Below, piece after piece: positions 36,054-45,184 of a stretch of 63,561 bases of DNA (its first letter is position 1; each line of letters opens with the position of its first letter). The stretch comes from Nanobdellati archaeon (lineage in GTDB: Archaea; EX4484-52; GLR71), in NCBI GenBank assembly GCA_019429005.1, contig JAHYJR010000004.1, positions 77,700 to 141,260 of the forward strand, given 5' to 3'. The position numbers were made by a program, and so were the translations under genes. Below the pieces are notes generated by a model. It was not told the DNA's origin, ran no database searches, and worked only from the letters and a program-made list of their open reading frames with translations.

Positions 36054-36431
36054 TTAAATTTCGTCTATATCTTCTTTTTCATCTTCAAAATTAATTAAAC
36101 CTCTTAATTTTAAATCCGCTGTAAGGTCACAAGATTCATAAAAACCACAATTATCGCAAGAGTTACTCAAATCAACTTCTTCAAGATTCTTTGTAGTGTA
36201 CACTATATTTGAGAATATAGTGCCGTCACGGACAGACTCTAATTCTTTTAGAGATAAAATAAAATTCAGATCTTCTTTTGAATCGCCCATAGCTCGATAA
36301 CCTTGTGGGATTGAATCAAAAATATTTTGTGTAGCGTCCGAAGGATTTTTATAACCAAAATTAAAAGCACAAACATCAGGATTAGGCATACCCCCATCAG
36401 CTGGAACATAAAGCTTTAGTAATTTAGACAT
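36054..36431 (-). CDS. Uncharacterised small protein with C-terminal cysteine cluster
   Basis: 125 residues, opening MSKLLKLYVPADGGMPNPDV. The C-terminal part has CDNCGFYESC, three cysteines that may bind zinc or a cluster with partners, followed by an acidic tail. No signal peptide or membrane segment. Family unknown. It converges with the decayed acetyltransferase. Confidence 0.55.
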   Translation of the reverse strand: MSKLLKLYVPADGGMPNPDVCAFNFGYKNPSDATQNIFDSIPQGYRAMGDSKEDLNFILSLKELESVRDGTIFSNIVYTTKNLEEVDLSNSCDNCGFYESCDLTADLKLRGLINFEDEKEDIDEI

Positions 36432-36560
36432 TGTATATCACTTTTAAGTATTGAATAAAAATATATTTAAATCTTATTAATACAAAAAATCTGAAATAAT
36501 TCAAATCAATTTAACATAATAGATAAAATCTATATATGCAACCAAAAACAAATATTAATT

Positions 36561-37169
36561 ATGTCAGAATATAAACATTACAATATCGAAGAAGATTCTG
36601 CAGGACGACTTCTTGGAAATCTCTACAGTGGCTATGTGCAAAATAGAAATGAAGAAATGACTAGAATAGATAATTCAACAGGTTGGTCTGTTGCAATTGT
36701 TACACTTATACTTTCGTTTTCCTTAGGTATCAATACACCATATTACTTTGTACCGTTAGCAATTATATTTATAGCACCGTTTTGGCTAAAAGAGTCAAGG
36801 CGATATGTATATTATATATTTTGGTCAGATAAGGAAAGAAAAGCTGAAGAATGCATACTTCAAACATATAAGACAGGCAAAGTTGATTCTAAAAAAATAA
36901 TTGAACTTATAGATGATATAAGGCCACTTAAAATCATAACACTCAAAAAAGCTATGATTGTTAGATTATACAGATCTTATTTCTGGATGATTGTAATGAT
37001 ATTTTCGGTAACATTCCTACTCTCTTATGTTCAAGGAGCTATACAGACACAATATATTGCAATATTATTCCTTCTAATAGGATTTATACTTCTTATCGCA
37101 GCAGTTAAAGGAAAAGATGAATTTTTACTTCCAAGAAAGATTATTATGAAACCAGGGATTGCAAATTAA
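36561..37169 (+). CDS. DUF2270 family integral membrane protein
   Basis: 202 residues with about four hydrophobic segments: SVAIVTLILSFSLGI, YYFVPLAIIFIAPFWL, FWMIVMIFSVTFLLSYV, and YIAILFLLIGFILLIAAV. The soluble link ESRRYVYYIFWSDKERK between pairs two and three is the DUF2270 hallmark (ARRYRYYDVWR-like). It is an inner-membrane protein of unknown role. Confidence 0.75.
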   Translation: MSEYKHYNIEEDSAGRLLGNLYSGYVQNRNEEMTRIDNSTGWSVAIVTLILSFSLGINTPYYFVPLAIIFIAPFWLKESRRYVYYIFWSDKERKAEECILQTYKTGKVDSKKIIELIDDIRPLKIITLKKAMIVRLYRSYFWMIVMIFSVTFLLSYVQGAIQTQYIAILFLLIGFILLIAAVKGKDEFLLPRKIIMKPGIAN

Positions 37170-37193
37170 TAAAATGAAAATTCTTAGTTTTAA

Positions 37194-37862
37194 TCAATAA
37201 TTAAAAAGACTTTTCTGTTTCTTAGCACCTAAAAGTTTCTTTGTTGTTGCCCATGCATGCCTTACACAATCTGGAAAGGTGTCATGAGTCTCTAAATATT
37301 TCTTTAAGAAATTAACTGTGTGGACATCTGAAGGATAACCAGAACCAATTTCAAAACCAAGATTTTTTTCAATCATTTTTATTTCGTTATCCCTTTCAAC
37401 CTTTGCAATTATTGATGCTGCAGAAACAACTGGATATTTATCATCAGCCTTATGTTCTGCAATAAGTTTTATTTTTCTATTTGATTCTTTCTTAATAACA
37501 GACTGAAATCTGTTGCTTCTTTCTGGAAGATCAAGATATACTGTGTCTGCAGACAAATCATTTATTATGCTTACAAATGATTCAAGTTCAATTAAGTTAA
37601 GTGATTTCTTACTCATAAGTTCATCAAGATTTTTTGCAGAGATTTTTATAACTGATATTTTTATTGCGATAGCTCTAATCTTTAGAGCGAGTTCCTCACG
37701 TTTCTTGGCTGAAAGTCTTTTTGAATCCTTTATACCAAGTTCTTTGAAAATAGCTTCATCCTCTTTCCTAATCTCAACCCCTGCGAGAACTATTGGACCA
37801 ATTACAGGACCACGTCCAGCTTCATCAAGACCGATAATATTAGATTCAACACGTTTTTCCAT
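37194..37862 (-). CDS. rnhB: Ribonuclease HII
   Basis: 222 residues. RNase HII removes ribonucleotides and RNA primers from DNA. The signature GLDEAGRGPVIGPIVLAGV near residue 11 provides the first catalytic Asp and Glu, VYLDLP the second Asp, and HKADDKYPVVSAASIIAKVERD the last; the GSGYPSDVHT segment is also typical. Start ATG 37862. It converges with DUF2270. Confidence 0.95.
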   Translation of the reverse strand: MEKRVESNIIGLDEAGRGPVIGPIVLAGVEIRKEDEAIFKELGIKDSKRLSAKKREELALKIRAIAIKISVIKISAKNLDELMSKKSLNLIELESFVSIINDLSADTVYLDLPERSNRFQSVIKKESNRKIKLIAEHKADDKYPVVSAASIIAKVERDNEIKMIEKNLGFEIGSGYPSDVHTVNFLKKYLETHDTFPDCVRHAWATTKKLLGAKKQKSLFNY

Positions 37863-37945
37863 AAAAACACCAACTATAGATAACTATATAAAATTAAATC
37901 CAATATTTAATATAACTAACTCTAATTTCTAACTCTGTTAAACAA

Positions 37946-38020
37946 AGCGGGATGGAATAGCTTGGAGTGTTCGCCGGGCTCATAACCCGGAAGTCAGAGG
38001 TTCAAATCCTCTTCCCGCTA
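37946..38020 (+). tRNA. Initiator tRNA-Met (CAU)
   Basis: Cloverleaf by eye: acceptor AGCGGGA (37946-37952) with TCCCGCT (38013-38019), D stem GAAT/GTTC, anticodon stem CCGGG/CCCGG around CTCATAA (anticodon CAT), T stem AGAGG/CCTCT around TTCAAAT, and discriminator A at 38020. The run of G-C pairs in the anticodon stem and the AGCGGG acceptor are hallmarks of archaeal initiator tRNA. CCA is not encoded. Confidence 0.95.
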
Positions 38021-38211
38021 TGTTTTTTATTTTTTAATACACATATATATACCTAAAAATACATATTATATATACGATATCAATTAATATACCAATTAAG
38101 CTAAGGCTTATTAAACATAATATATAATAAAAGACAATTAATAAATACACTTTTAAAATTAATTGTTGTAAATATGATACTAGGTAGTAAAAACAAAAAT
38201 AGTGATTATTT

Positions 38212-38922
38212 ATGGATAAAAAAGACGTTCCCAAACATATCGGTATCATTATGGATGGAAATCGACGTTTTGCAAAAAAACTTATGAAAGAGCCATGGAA
38301 AGGTCACGAATGGGGAGCTAAAAAAGTTGAAACTGTCCTTGATTGGGCACGAGAACTTGACATAAAAACAATAACACTTTACTCATTCTCTATAGAAAAC
38401 ATAGATAGACCTAAAGATGAATTTGATATGCTGATGAATATCTTTGAAAAGAATTTCAAAAGAATAAAAATACATCCAAAAATACATGAATATCAAGTCA
38501 AAATAAATGTTATTGGACGAATTGAACTACTTCCTCAAAAGGTTCAAGATGCAATAGCAGAAGCCATAGAATCAACCAAAAATTATTCAAACCACACAAT
38601 AAACTTTGCTATCGCATATGGCGGTCGACAAGAAATCATAGATACAACAAAAAATATTGCTGAACTTGTAAAGGCTGGTAAAATTAAACCTGAAGACATT
38701 GATGATAAATTATTTTCTAAATATCTTTATTTAACAGGATATCCAGACCCTGAACTCATAATAAGAACAAGCGGTGAGCGGAGACTTTCAGGATTCTTAC
38801 TTTGGCAAAGTGCTTATTCTGAATTATATTTCTCAGAAAAACTTTGGCCTGAATTTCAAAAAGAAGATTTTATAGATGCAATTGAATCATTCAAAACCAG
38901 ACAAAGACGTTTTGGTAAATAG
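38212..38922 (+). CDS. uppS: cis-Prenyltransferase (UppS-type polyprenyl diphosphate synthase)
   Basis: 236 residues. The enzyme extends farnesyl- or geranylgeranyl-PP with isopentenyl-PP in cis, giving the lipid carrier used for glycan assembly in archaea. Signatures: HIGIIMDGNRRFAKK (pyrophosphate-binding Asp), ITLYSFSIENIDRP, FAIAYGGRQEI and IIRTSGERRLSGFLLWQSAYSELYF. Normal length; start ATG 38212. The initiator tRNA lies 190 bp upstream, and the gap has nothing else recognisable. Confidence 0.93.
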   Translation: MDKKDVPKHIGIIMDGNRRFAKKLMKEPWKGHEWGAKKVETVLDWARELDIKTITLYSFSIENIDRPKDEFDMLMNIFEKNFKRIKIHPKIHEYQVKINVIGRIELLPQKVQDAIAEAIESTKNYSNHTINFAIAYGGRQEIIDTTKNIAELVKAGKIKPEDIDDKLFSKYLYLTGYPDPELIIRTSGERRLSGFLLWQSAYSELYFSEKLWPEFQKEDFIDAIESFKTRQRRFGK

Positions 38923-39000
38923 TTTTTTCTAAATAAAGGTTTTTAAAGATTATTTCTAAATATATCATTTACTAGTGATTAATATATTGGTGTGGTTTTT

Positions 39001-39873
39001 ATGAAGATTAAAACAGATAAATATGAAGAAGCTTTCGATAAATTAATTGCATATAATATTGATTCTGTTTCTCAAGAAATTATAAATAAACATTATAATA
39101 AAATAAGTACCTTTTGGACTAAAACAAATAAAGATAAATCACCACACTTTGATTTCAAAAGTAATCTTAAAACAGATTGGGATTATATAGATATTTTGTG
39201 GGATGGTGCACCACAACATTCACAATTCATAAACACAAAGATGTCACAAGACATAATATTAACAAATGCATTTGAAACACTTACAGTTGATAATGTTGTC
39301 GCATTCATATATGACCCAGCACAACTTGATGAAATTGAAAAACCAATTTTTCCTTTCACAGACACAAAAAAAGTCATAAGAAATGCACTTTCTGATGATT
39401 TTTATAAAGACATTATCAAAGATATGCATAACAAATATGGACCAATTACAATATCAAGAGATGTTGTCCGTCTTTATGATGAAGATACTGGAACAATAAA
39501 ACTAAAAAATATTTATACCTTAAAAGACGAAGATTATAAAATTATTTTTGATGAGAATCCATTTACGGATCTTTTAACTGAGCTCACAACCACAAATTCT
39601 GCAGCTAATAGTTCGGTTATGATACAAAGTCTATTTTATATGATGTGTGTTGGTGGTTATATTTTATATTCAACTTCAACAAATATGGGTGATGTGCCTT
39701 ATATGGAAGAGCTTACAAAGATCTCAAAAGGTCTAGCTGGCGTTGTCACAGGTGGTATAGCTGGTGTCATTTTATATTCAACACTATTTGGTCTTGAAAA
39801 CACAAAAGATATTTTTAAAGAATCATACCATCGAATTAAACTTAAAAATAAAGTCAAAGAAAAATACTTATAA
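39001..39873 (+). CDS. Uncharacterised membrane protein, paralogue A
   Basis: 290 residues from ATG 39001, which follows GGTGTGG; GTG 38992 is also in frame. The soluble N-terminal 200 residues include FIYDPAQLDEIEKPIFPFTD, and two hydrophobic segments follow (SLFYMMCVGGYILYS and GLAGVVTGGIAGVILYSTLFG) with a basic C terminus. It is a tandem paralogue of the gene at 39884. 107 bp (39292-39398) match that gene with only two differences, although the flanks have diverged strongly. Confidence 0.65.
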   Translation: MKIKTDKYEEAFDKLIAYNIDSVSQEIINKHYNKISTFWTKTNKDKSPHFDFKSNLKTDWDYIDILWDGAPQHSQFINTKMSQDIILTNAFETLTVDNVVAFIYDPAQLDEIEKPIFPFTDTKKVIRNALSDDFYKDIIKDMHNKYGPITISRDVVRLYDEDTGTIKLKNIYTLKDEDYKIIFDENPFTDLLTELTTTNSAANSSVMIQSLFYMMCVGGYILYSTSTNMGDVPYMEELTKISKGLAGVVTGGIAGVILYSTLFGLENTKDIFKESYHRIKLKNKVKEKYL

Positions 39874-39883
39874 GGTCAACTCT

Positions 39884-40801
39884 ATGAAAACTGAAATTAG
39901 TGGATATGAGGAAGCGTTTAACAAGATGTTATGGAATCATTTACCTACAATTTATGAAGAATATGAAACACATAAAGATATTATTGATCAATTGTTTGAA
40001 ACATTGCAGATAGACAATCCATTGATATATCATCATAAAATTGATTTCAAAAACTATTTGAAAAATGATTGGAATAATATAGATCTCAAATGGTACGGAA
40101 CACCAAAAGACGAACAATTTTTAAATTTAAATTCAATCCAAAACAGGATACTTATTGAATCATTCAAATATCTTACAGATCAAAATGTTGTCGCATTCAT
40201 ATATGACCCTGCACAACTTGACGAAATTGAAAAACCAATTTTTCCTTTCACAGACACAAAAAAAGTCATAAGAAATGCACTTTCTGATGAATTATATAGA
40301 GACACAATCGAAGACCTTTTTGATAGATATGGACCTATCACAATTGTACGAGATATTCGAGAATCTAATTCTGAAGATACAACAAAACCAAAAGAATTCT
40401 ATAGATTAAAAAATCAAGATAATAAGATTATTGGTGAAGATAATCTAGTTTCAGATCTTCTTAATGAACTCACAATCACACATTCAAATGCTAAAAGTTC
40501 ATTTGTAATACCATATATCACCTTTATGGGTACTTTTGGAGCTTTAGGATTTTCAATGCTAAATGTGAATTTAGTTGAAAATACACCACTATATTTTGAA
40601 GATATTATAAATACTACAAACATTATAAACGGTTTCGCAATAAGTACTTTATTAGGTTTAGCTAGTTGTTCAATACCATATGGATTTGAAAATACAATTG
40701 ACACGCTTAAAGAATCAAACCAGAGAATTGGTATCAAAAACAAGGTCAAAAAGGATACCAATAATATCAAAACAAAAGAAACTTTAAAATATACATTCTA
40801 A
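39884..40801 (+). CDS. Uncharacterised membrane protein, paralogue B
   Basis: 305 residues from ATG 39884 (MKTEISGYEEAFNKM), 10 bp after paralogue A; the longer open frame to 39764 overlaps paralogue A and is rejected. Same layout: soluble N-terminal domain with GYEEAFNKM (A has KYEEAFDKL), shared FIYDPAQLDEIEKPIFPFTD block, PITIVRDI, then two hydrophobic segments (VIPYITFMGTFGALGFSML and GFAISTLLGLASCSIPYG) and a lysine-rich tail. Family unknown. Confidence 0.65.
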   Translation: MKTEISGYEEAFNKMLWNHLPTIYEEYETHKDIIDQLFETLQIDNPLIYHHKIDFKNYLKNDWNNIDLKWYGTPKDEQFLNLNSIQNRILIESFKYLTDQNVVAFIYDPAQLDEIEKPIFPFTDTKKVIRNALSDELYRDTIEDLFDRYGPITIVRDIRESNSEDTTKPKEFYRLKNQDNKIIGEDNLVSDLLNELTITHSNAKSSFVIPYITFMGTFGALGFSMLNVNLVENTPLYFEDIINTTNIINGFAISTLLGLASCSIPYGFENTIDTLKESNQRIGIKNKVKKDTNNIKTKETLKYTF

Positions 40802-40813
40802 TAATTCTTTACT

Positions 40814-41845
40814 ATGAACCAAAAAATGATTATTATAGATGGCTCAAAAGGTGAAGGTGGCGGGCAAGTTATACGTAGTGCTGTCGCGCTTTCAGCTGTA
40901 ACTCAAAAACCTGTAAAAATCATAAACATAAGAGCAAAACGATGCAATCCAGGACTTCGCAATCAACATGTAAATGGAATAAAAGCTGTTGGTGAAATCT
41001 GTAACGCAAAAATTGAAGGATGTTACATAGGCTCATCTGAACTTGAATTCATACCATCTTCAATCCAGCCAAAATATATCAAAATTAAAATAGACACCGC
41101 AGGATCTATAAGTCTTATATTACAAGCGATTATGATACCTCTATTACACGCAAAAAGCAATATAATTATTGAGATTAAAGGCGGAGCTACTTTCGGCAAA
41201 TGGGCACCACCTATAGATTATACAACACAAATACTTTTTCAATTACTTAAAAAAATGGGCTATTATCTAAAATTAGATATTATCAAACAAGGCTATTATC
41301 CAAAGGGTATGGCTGATGTTGTGCTTAAAGTCACGAAAACAGAAAAACTAAAACCTTTAGTCATAACAGACCGTGGTAAGCTTCTTGAAATTAAAGGCGT
41401 ATCAAATGCATCTTCTTTACTTAAAAAAGCAGAAGTTGCTGAAAGACAAAAAATAGCTGCAAAAAAGTATCTTGAAGATAAGTTTAAAGTTCCAGTCAAT
41501 ATAACCATAGAATACGCAGATACTGACAGTGTTGGGTCTTGTATAGTTCTTTGTGCGGTCTTTGAAAACACTTTGCTTGGTTCAGATGCGCTTGGTGAAC
41601 GGGGTGTAAAGGCTGAAACTGTGGGCATAACTGCAGCAAAATGCATTGAACATATTATTAACACAGATTGTACAATAGACCCCTTATTGAGTGATCAGAT
41701 ACTACCATATCTTGTGTTTGCAGAAGGCAAATCAAAAATTAAGATTTCTAAAGTGACAGGGCATCTTGAAACAATTAAAGATGTTATTGGGATGTTTATA
41801 GAACGTAAAATTTGTTTTGAGGATGGGTTTGTCTACATAAATTGA
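40814..41845 (+). CDS. rtcA: RNA 3'-terminal phosphate cyclase
   Basis: 343 residues. RtcA converts RNA 3'-phosphates to 2',3'-cyclic phosphates through a histidine-AMP intermediate. Family features: IDGSKGEGGGQVIRSAVALS at the N terminus, NIRAKRCNPGLRNQHVNG, IEIKGGATFGKWAPPIDY, and the C-terminal SDQILPYLVFAEGKSKI followed by VTGHLETI, whose His is in the position expected for the nucleotidyl-accepting residue. It follows paralogue B by 12 bp. Confidence 0.93.
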   Translation: MNQKMIIIDGSKGEGGGQVIRSAVALSAVTQKPVKIINIRAKRCNPGLRNQHVNGIKAVGEICNAKIEGCYIGSSELEFIPSSIQPKYIKIKIDTAGSISLILQAIMIPLLHAKSNIIIEIKGGATFGKWAPPIDYTTQILFQLLKKMGYYLKLDIIKQGYYPKGMADVVLKVTKTEKLKPLVITDRGKLLEIKGVSNASSLLKKAEVAERQKIAAKKYLEDKFKVPVNITIEYADTDSVGSCIVLCAVFENTLLGSDALGERGVKAETVGITAAKCIEHIINTDCTIDPLLSDQILPYLVFAEGKSKIKISKVTGHLETIKDVIGMFIERKICFEDGFVYIN

Positions 41846-42777
41846 TAATCTAAGAGGTCCTTAATCTGTAACTTTTTAATTTTTGCTTCTAAGTCTTTAG
41901 GTTTCAACAAAAGCAAATTTGGATTTTCCTTATAATTAAAATTTGGATTAAAAAACCAAATAATTGAATCTAAAAGGACTTTATTTGTATTAATTTCATC
42001 TTTTTTTGATGTGAAAATCAAATGATTTATATTTATATCGTTAAGATTGAAACCTAAATCAAGTACCATTGTATTATAGGATTCTTTAATCCTATCTAAA
42101 GAACAACCAATATATAATGGATTCTTTACTATGTATTCATCATCTAATTTGAGAACATCCCTAAAATAAGTTACAGTATCAAAAATATTTTGAGTAGAAT
42201 AACCAAAAATAGGGCCAAAATTCAAAATTTCTTTATCAAGACCGAGATCTTCTGTTATTAACTTAACATGATTAGAAATATTTTCAACAGAAAGATCATA
42301 AATTGTATCATAATCCAATATTTTACGATTAAGATTAAGAGTTCCAATCAATAAATTTACACGATCATAAATATGTTCATATGAACGACCATAAATATGA
42401 GGATTACTTAAGGATTTTCGATCAAAATCTAAATTTTTAGTAAGTAAATCAATATGTTGCGTTAAATTATATTCAGATAAACCTAAAAGACCTGTATAAA
42501 TTTCAAATTTATGTTCTTTCATATTTGTTTTATCCTTAAATATGTTATATGCTACCTCCATAGTTTCAATAGGTGGTGGGTACTCAACTTTAGAATGAAT
42601 TAAAAATCTATCTGAATCTATACCATGATCTTCTAACCATTTTATACGTTTATATTTTTCAGATTGTGTTAACTTACTATTCATCAGTAACAATATTTTA
42701 TATAATTTCTGTAATTTATATAAAAACCACATCAAAACAGCAAAACTTAATAAATAAACAGTCAAATTAAGATGCAT
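41833..42777 (-). CDS. mTERF-like helical-repeat protein with N-terminal membrane anchor
   Basis: About 314 residues. An N-terminal hydrophobic segment (VYLLSFAVLMWFLYKLQKLY) is followed from residue 75 by at least five repeats of roughly 32-36 residues: a helix such as NLTQHIDLLTKNLDFDR, then a short turn with NPHIYGRS, DYDTIYDLS, NFGPIFGYS, NPLYIGCS. This spacing and the Leu/Pro-Ile-Phe pattern recall mTERF-type repeats, which are known mainly from eukaryotes. The call is by pattern only. The ATG at 42777 overlaps the oppositely oriented trmI start in a shared CATG; its 3' end overlaps rtcA by 13 bp. Confidence 0.55.
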   Translation of the reverse strand: MHLNLTVYLLSFAVLMWFLYKLQKLYKILLLMNSKLTQSEKYKRIKWLEDHGIDSDRFLIHSKVEYPPPIETMEVAYNIFKDKTNMKEHKFEIYTGLLGLSEYNLTQHIDLLTKNLDFDRKSLSNPHIYGRSYEHIYDRVNLLIGTLNLNRKILDYDTIYDLSVENISNHVKLITEDLGLDKEILNFGPIFGYSTQNIFDTVTYFRDVLKLDDEYIVKNPLYIGCSLDRIKESYNTMVLDLGFNLNDININHLIFTSKKDEINTNKVLLDSIIWFFNPNFNYKENPNLLLLKPKDLEAKIKKLQIKDLLDYQFM

Positions 42778-43543
42778 GACCTCAAAAAACAAGATTAAAG
42801 AAAATGATATGGTCTTAATATGCCATGAATCTGGAAAATCCTTTTTAAGGCCTGTTGAATACAGAACGTTTACAACCGAATGGGGTGGCTATTTTCTTAA
42901 AGAACTCATAGGACTGGATTATGGGGCAATAGTCAAAACAACAAAAGATGTAAAATTAAAAATACTTAAACCAGACACAAATGATCTCCTTGTAAAAAGC
43001 CTAAAAAGGCTTCCGCAAATAATTAACAAGAAAGATGCAGGTCTAATTATAACAAGCCTCGGTATAAATAAAGAGTCACGAGTGCTTGAATCTGGTACAG
43101 GTTCAGCATACCTTACAACATACCTTGCAGGAATCGCAAAAGAAGTTGTAACATTTGAAATTAACTTAAGACATTACAAAAATGCAATTGAAAACATTGA
43201 GAAAATGGGACTTGACAATGTCAAGATAATAAATGATGACATAATCAATTCAAAAGAAATGGATTTTGATTGTGTTGTGCTTGATTTGCCAGACCCAGAA
43301 CGTGTTATACCTACGCTTGCAACAAAAATAAAAATAGGTGGGCGTATTGCGGTATATGTACCTTGCATAGAACAGATTATTGCATCAGATAAGTCTCTTA
43401 AAGCTTCTGGTTTTGAAGGTATCTCAATAAAAGAATGCATATTAAGATCATGGAAAACAGATGATTGCACAAGACCAAATACAAAAATGCTTGGACATAC
43501 GGGTTTTTTGGTTTTCGCAAGATATATGGGTAAATGGGACTGA
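42776..43543 (+). CDS. trmI: tRNA (adenine-57/58-N1)-methyltransferase TrmI
   Basis: 255 residues. Archaeal TrmI methylates A57 and A58 in the T loop of tRNA. The N-terminal beta domain (KIKENDMVLICHESGKSFLR) is followed by the SAM site RVLESGTGSAYLTTYLAGIA, VTFEINLRHYKNAIEN and the catalytic-type DCVVLDLPDPERVIP. It ends with MLGHTGFLVFARYM. It is the third T-loop tRNA modification enzyme in the window, with Pus10 and TrmY. Confidence 0.92.
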   Translation: MTSKNKIKENDMVLICHESGKSFLRPVEYRTFTTEWGGYFLKELIGLDYGAIVKTTKDVKLKILKPDTNDLLVKSLKRLPQIINKKDAGLIITSLGINKESRVLESGTGSAYLTTYLAGIAKEVVTFEINLRHYKNAIENIEKMGLDNVKIINDDIINSKEMDFDCVVLDLPDPERVIPTLATKIKIGGRIAVYVPCIEQIIASDKSLKASGFEGISIKECILRSWKTDDCTRPNTKMLGHTGFLVFARYMGKWD

Positions 43544-43547
43544 ACTT

Positions 43548-43913
43548 ATGGAAATCACAAATATAACCAAAGGCACACATATAGATAATATAGATACAGC
43601 AAATAACATGTTAAAAAAAGTCATAGGCCTTATGTTTAGAAAATCTGGACGAATGCTTTTCAAATTTAATAGAGAAGGTTCTTACGGCATATGGATGCCA
43701 TTCATGCATATGAGTCTTGATTTGATATTTATAGATAAAGATAAAAAGATTGTAGATATAAAAGAAGATGTTAAACCCATAACGATTTTTTTGAAAAATC
43801 TAAAAATTTATTATCCACAAAAAAAATCGAAATACATACTTGAAATCGAGAAAGGTCTTTCAAACACAAAAAACCTTGAAATTGATGACATACTCGAATT
43901 TGATATGAAATGA
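43548..43913 (+). CDS. DUF192 family protein
   Basis: About 121 residues from ATG 43548, 4 bp after the trmI stop; the frame is open further upstream but overlaps trmI. The DUF192 signature is clear: KKVIGLMFRKSGRMLFKF, YGIWMPFMHMSLDLIFIDKD and KIVDIKEDVKPI. The family is a small beta-barrel of unknown function. Unlike many bacterial members, no signal peptide is present. Its stop is 1 nt before tRNA-Pro. Confidence 0.88.
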   Translation: MEITNITKGTHIDNIDTANNMLKKVIGLMFRKSGRMLFKFNREGSYGIWMPFMHMSLDLIFIDKDKKIVDIKEDVKPITIFLKNLKIYYPQKKSKYILEIEKGLSNTKNLEIDDILEFDMK

Positions 43914-43914
43914 T

Positions 43915-43993
43915 GGGCCCTTAGGGTAGTTTGGTTTTATCCTCGGAGCTTTGGGAGCTTTGGACCCCGGTTCGAATCCGGGAGGGCCCACCA
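43915..43993 (+). tRNA. tRNA-Pro (UGG)
   Basis: Acceptor GGGCCCT (43915-43921) pairs with AGGGCCC (43983-43989). The anticodon stem GGAGC/GCTTT encloses TTTGGGA (anticodon TGG), the T stem CCCGG/CCGGG encloses TTCGAAT, and discriminator A is followed by an encoded CCA (43991-43993). It begins 1 nt after the stop of DUF192, so it is probably cut from, or transcribed within, the same RNA. Confidence 0.93.
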
Positions 43994-44296
43994 ATTATAT
44001 TTAATTAAAAGAATTAGAAATGCTTCTATATATAACGATTTAATCCATTTTAGGTTATAATTACAGCTATAACATCAATAACTATATATTCTATATTTTA
44101 CAATTAATATCTAATATAAATATATAATTTGAATATGTAATTATATTGTATTTGTAACTGTTAAATTTAGATTTCTTTTTTATTATAGTGATTCAAAAGC
44201 ATACATAGGATTCATAAATAACAAATATTTCTTAAATATGTGTATAATCCAGCTTAAATTAAATAATTTTAAATAAACTCGCGACCTAATAGCCTT
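43994..44296. other. AT-rich intergenic region
   Basis: 303 bp of very AT-rich sequence with no gene found on either strand. TTTTAAATAAACTCG about 25 bp ahead of the peptidase start could be a TATA-like element. Confidence 0.5.
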
Positions 44297-45184
44297 ATGC
44301 TTGAATATTTATTACTGGCCGTCGCACTTATCGGTACAGCTGCAGCTGGGTATATAGACCTAAAAACAACAGAAATACCTGACTATATACCATTATTCAT
44401 AGGCGGAAGCGGTTTGTTAATACATCTACTTTATGGGTTGATTACAGGTTCATGGATAGGGTTACAATATTCTTTGGGTATTGGTTTTGGATTTCTTGCA
44501 CTAGGTTATATCATGTTCTATACAGGACAATGGGGTGAAGCTGATGTTCTTGTACTTGGAGCACTCGGATTTCTCATACCATTACCATTAAGCATATTTC
44601 ATCCATCAATGATAAATGTATATTACCCTTTAATATTTATCTTAAATGTATTTCTTATAGGCGGAATATATTCCATAATTTATGCGATAGTAAAAACATT
44701 TATGACTAAAGGCGTATTTACAAAATTCTATAATAAGGTCTTAACAAGTAAAAAAGGATTTTTAGTTATCACAATCGCATATTTTGCAATATTCCCTACA
44801 ATAGTGTATCTGATTACAAAAGGTCTTGGATTTAATCCCGTATTTTGGTTAATAATCAAACAGGGCGTATATTTCTATCCGACAATACTTGCAGTATACA
44901 TCTTATACATATTCACAAAGATACTCGATAGTGAAGCGTTCAGATGGACAATCAGCACTAAAGATCTTCAAGAAGGTGATGTCCTTGCAGAAGATATTAC
45001 ATATAGAGGCAAGAAGATATCTAGTAAATTACTTGTAGGTCTTGATGCAGAGACAATTAAGATATTACAGAAAGCACGGAAAAAAGTTGTTATTAAAGGC
45101 GGTATTTGTTATGCACCAACATTCTTCTTTACAATAATTGCAACAGTATATCTTGGAAATGTAATATTGTATTTTGTGTTTTAA
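44297..45184 (+). CDS. Archaeal prepilin/preflagellin peptidase (A24 family)
   Basis: 295 residues, integral membrane aspartic protease that trims class III signal peptides from archaellins and pilins before assembly. Two catalytic aspartates are visible: YIDLKTTEIPDYIP near residue 20 and the GxGD-like GEADVLVLGALGFL near 92. About seven hydrophobic segments are present. A 60-residue cytoplasmic loop (STKDLQEGDVLAEDITYRGK) near the C terminus resembles those in FlaK-like enzymes. No pilin genes are seen in this window. Confidence 0.85.
   Translation: MLEYLLLAVALIGTAAAGYIDLKTTEIPDYIPLFIGGSGLLIHLLYGLITGSWIGLQYSLGIGFGFLALGYIMFYTGQWGEADVLVLGALGFLIPLPLSIFHPSMINVYYPLIFILNVFLIGGIYSIIYAIVKTFMTKGVFTKFYNKVLTSKKGFLVITIAYFAIFPTIVYLITKGLGFNPVFWLIIKQGVYFYPTILAVYILYIFTKILDSEAFRWTISTKDLQEGDVLAEDITYRGKKISSKLLVGLDAETIKILQKARKKVVIKGGICYAPTFFFTIIATVYLGNVILYFVF

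Noticed and set aside
39764-39883. Longer N terminus of paralogue B starting inside paralogue A
   Set aside because: The extension overlaps the end of paralogue A and is not like the paralogue; ATG 39884 aligns with the start of A.
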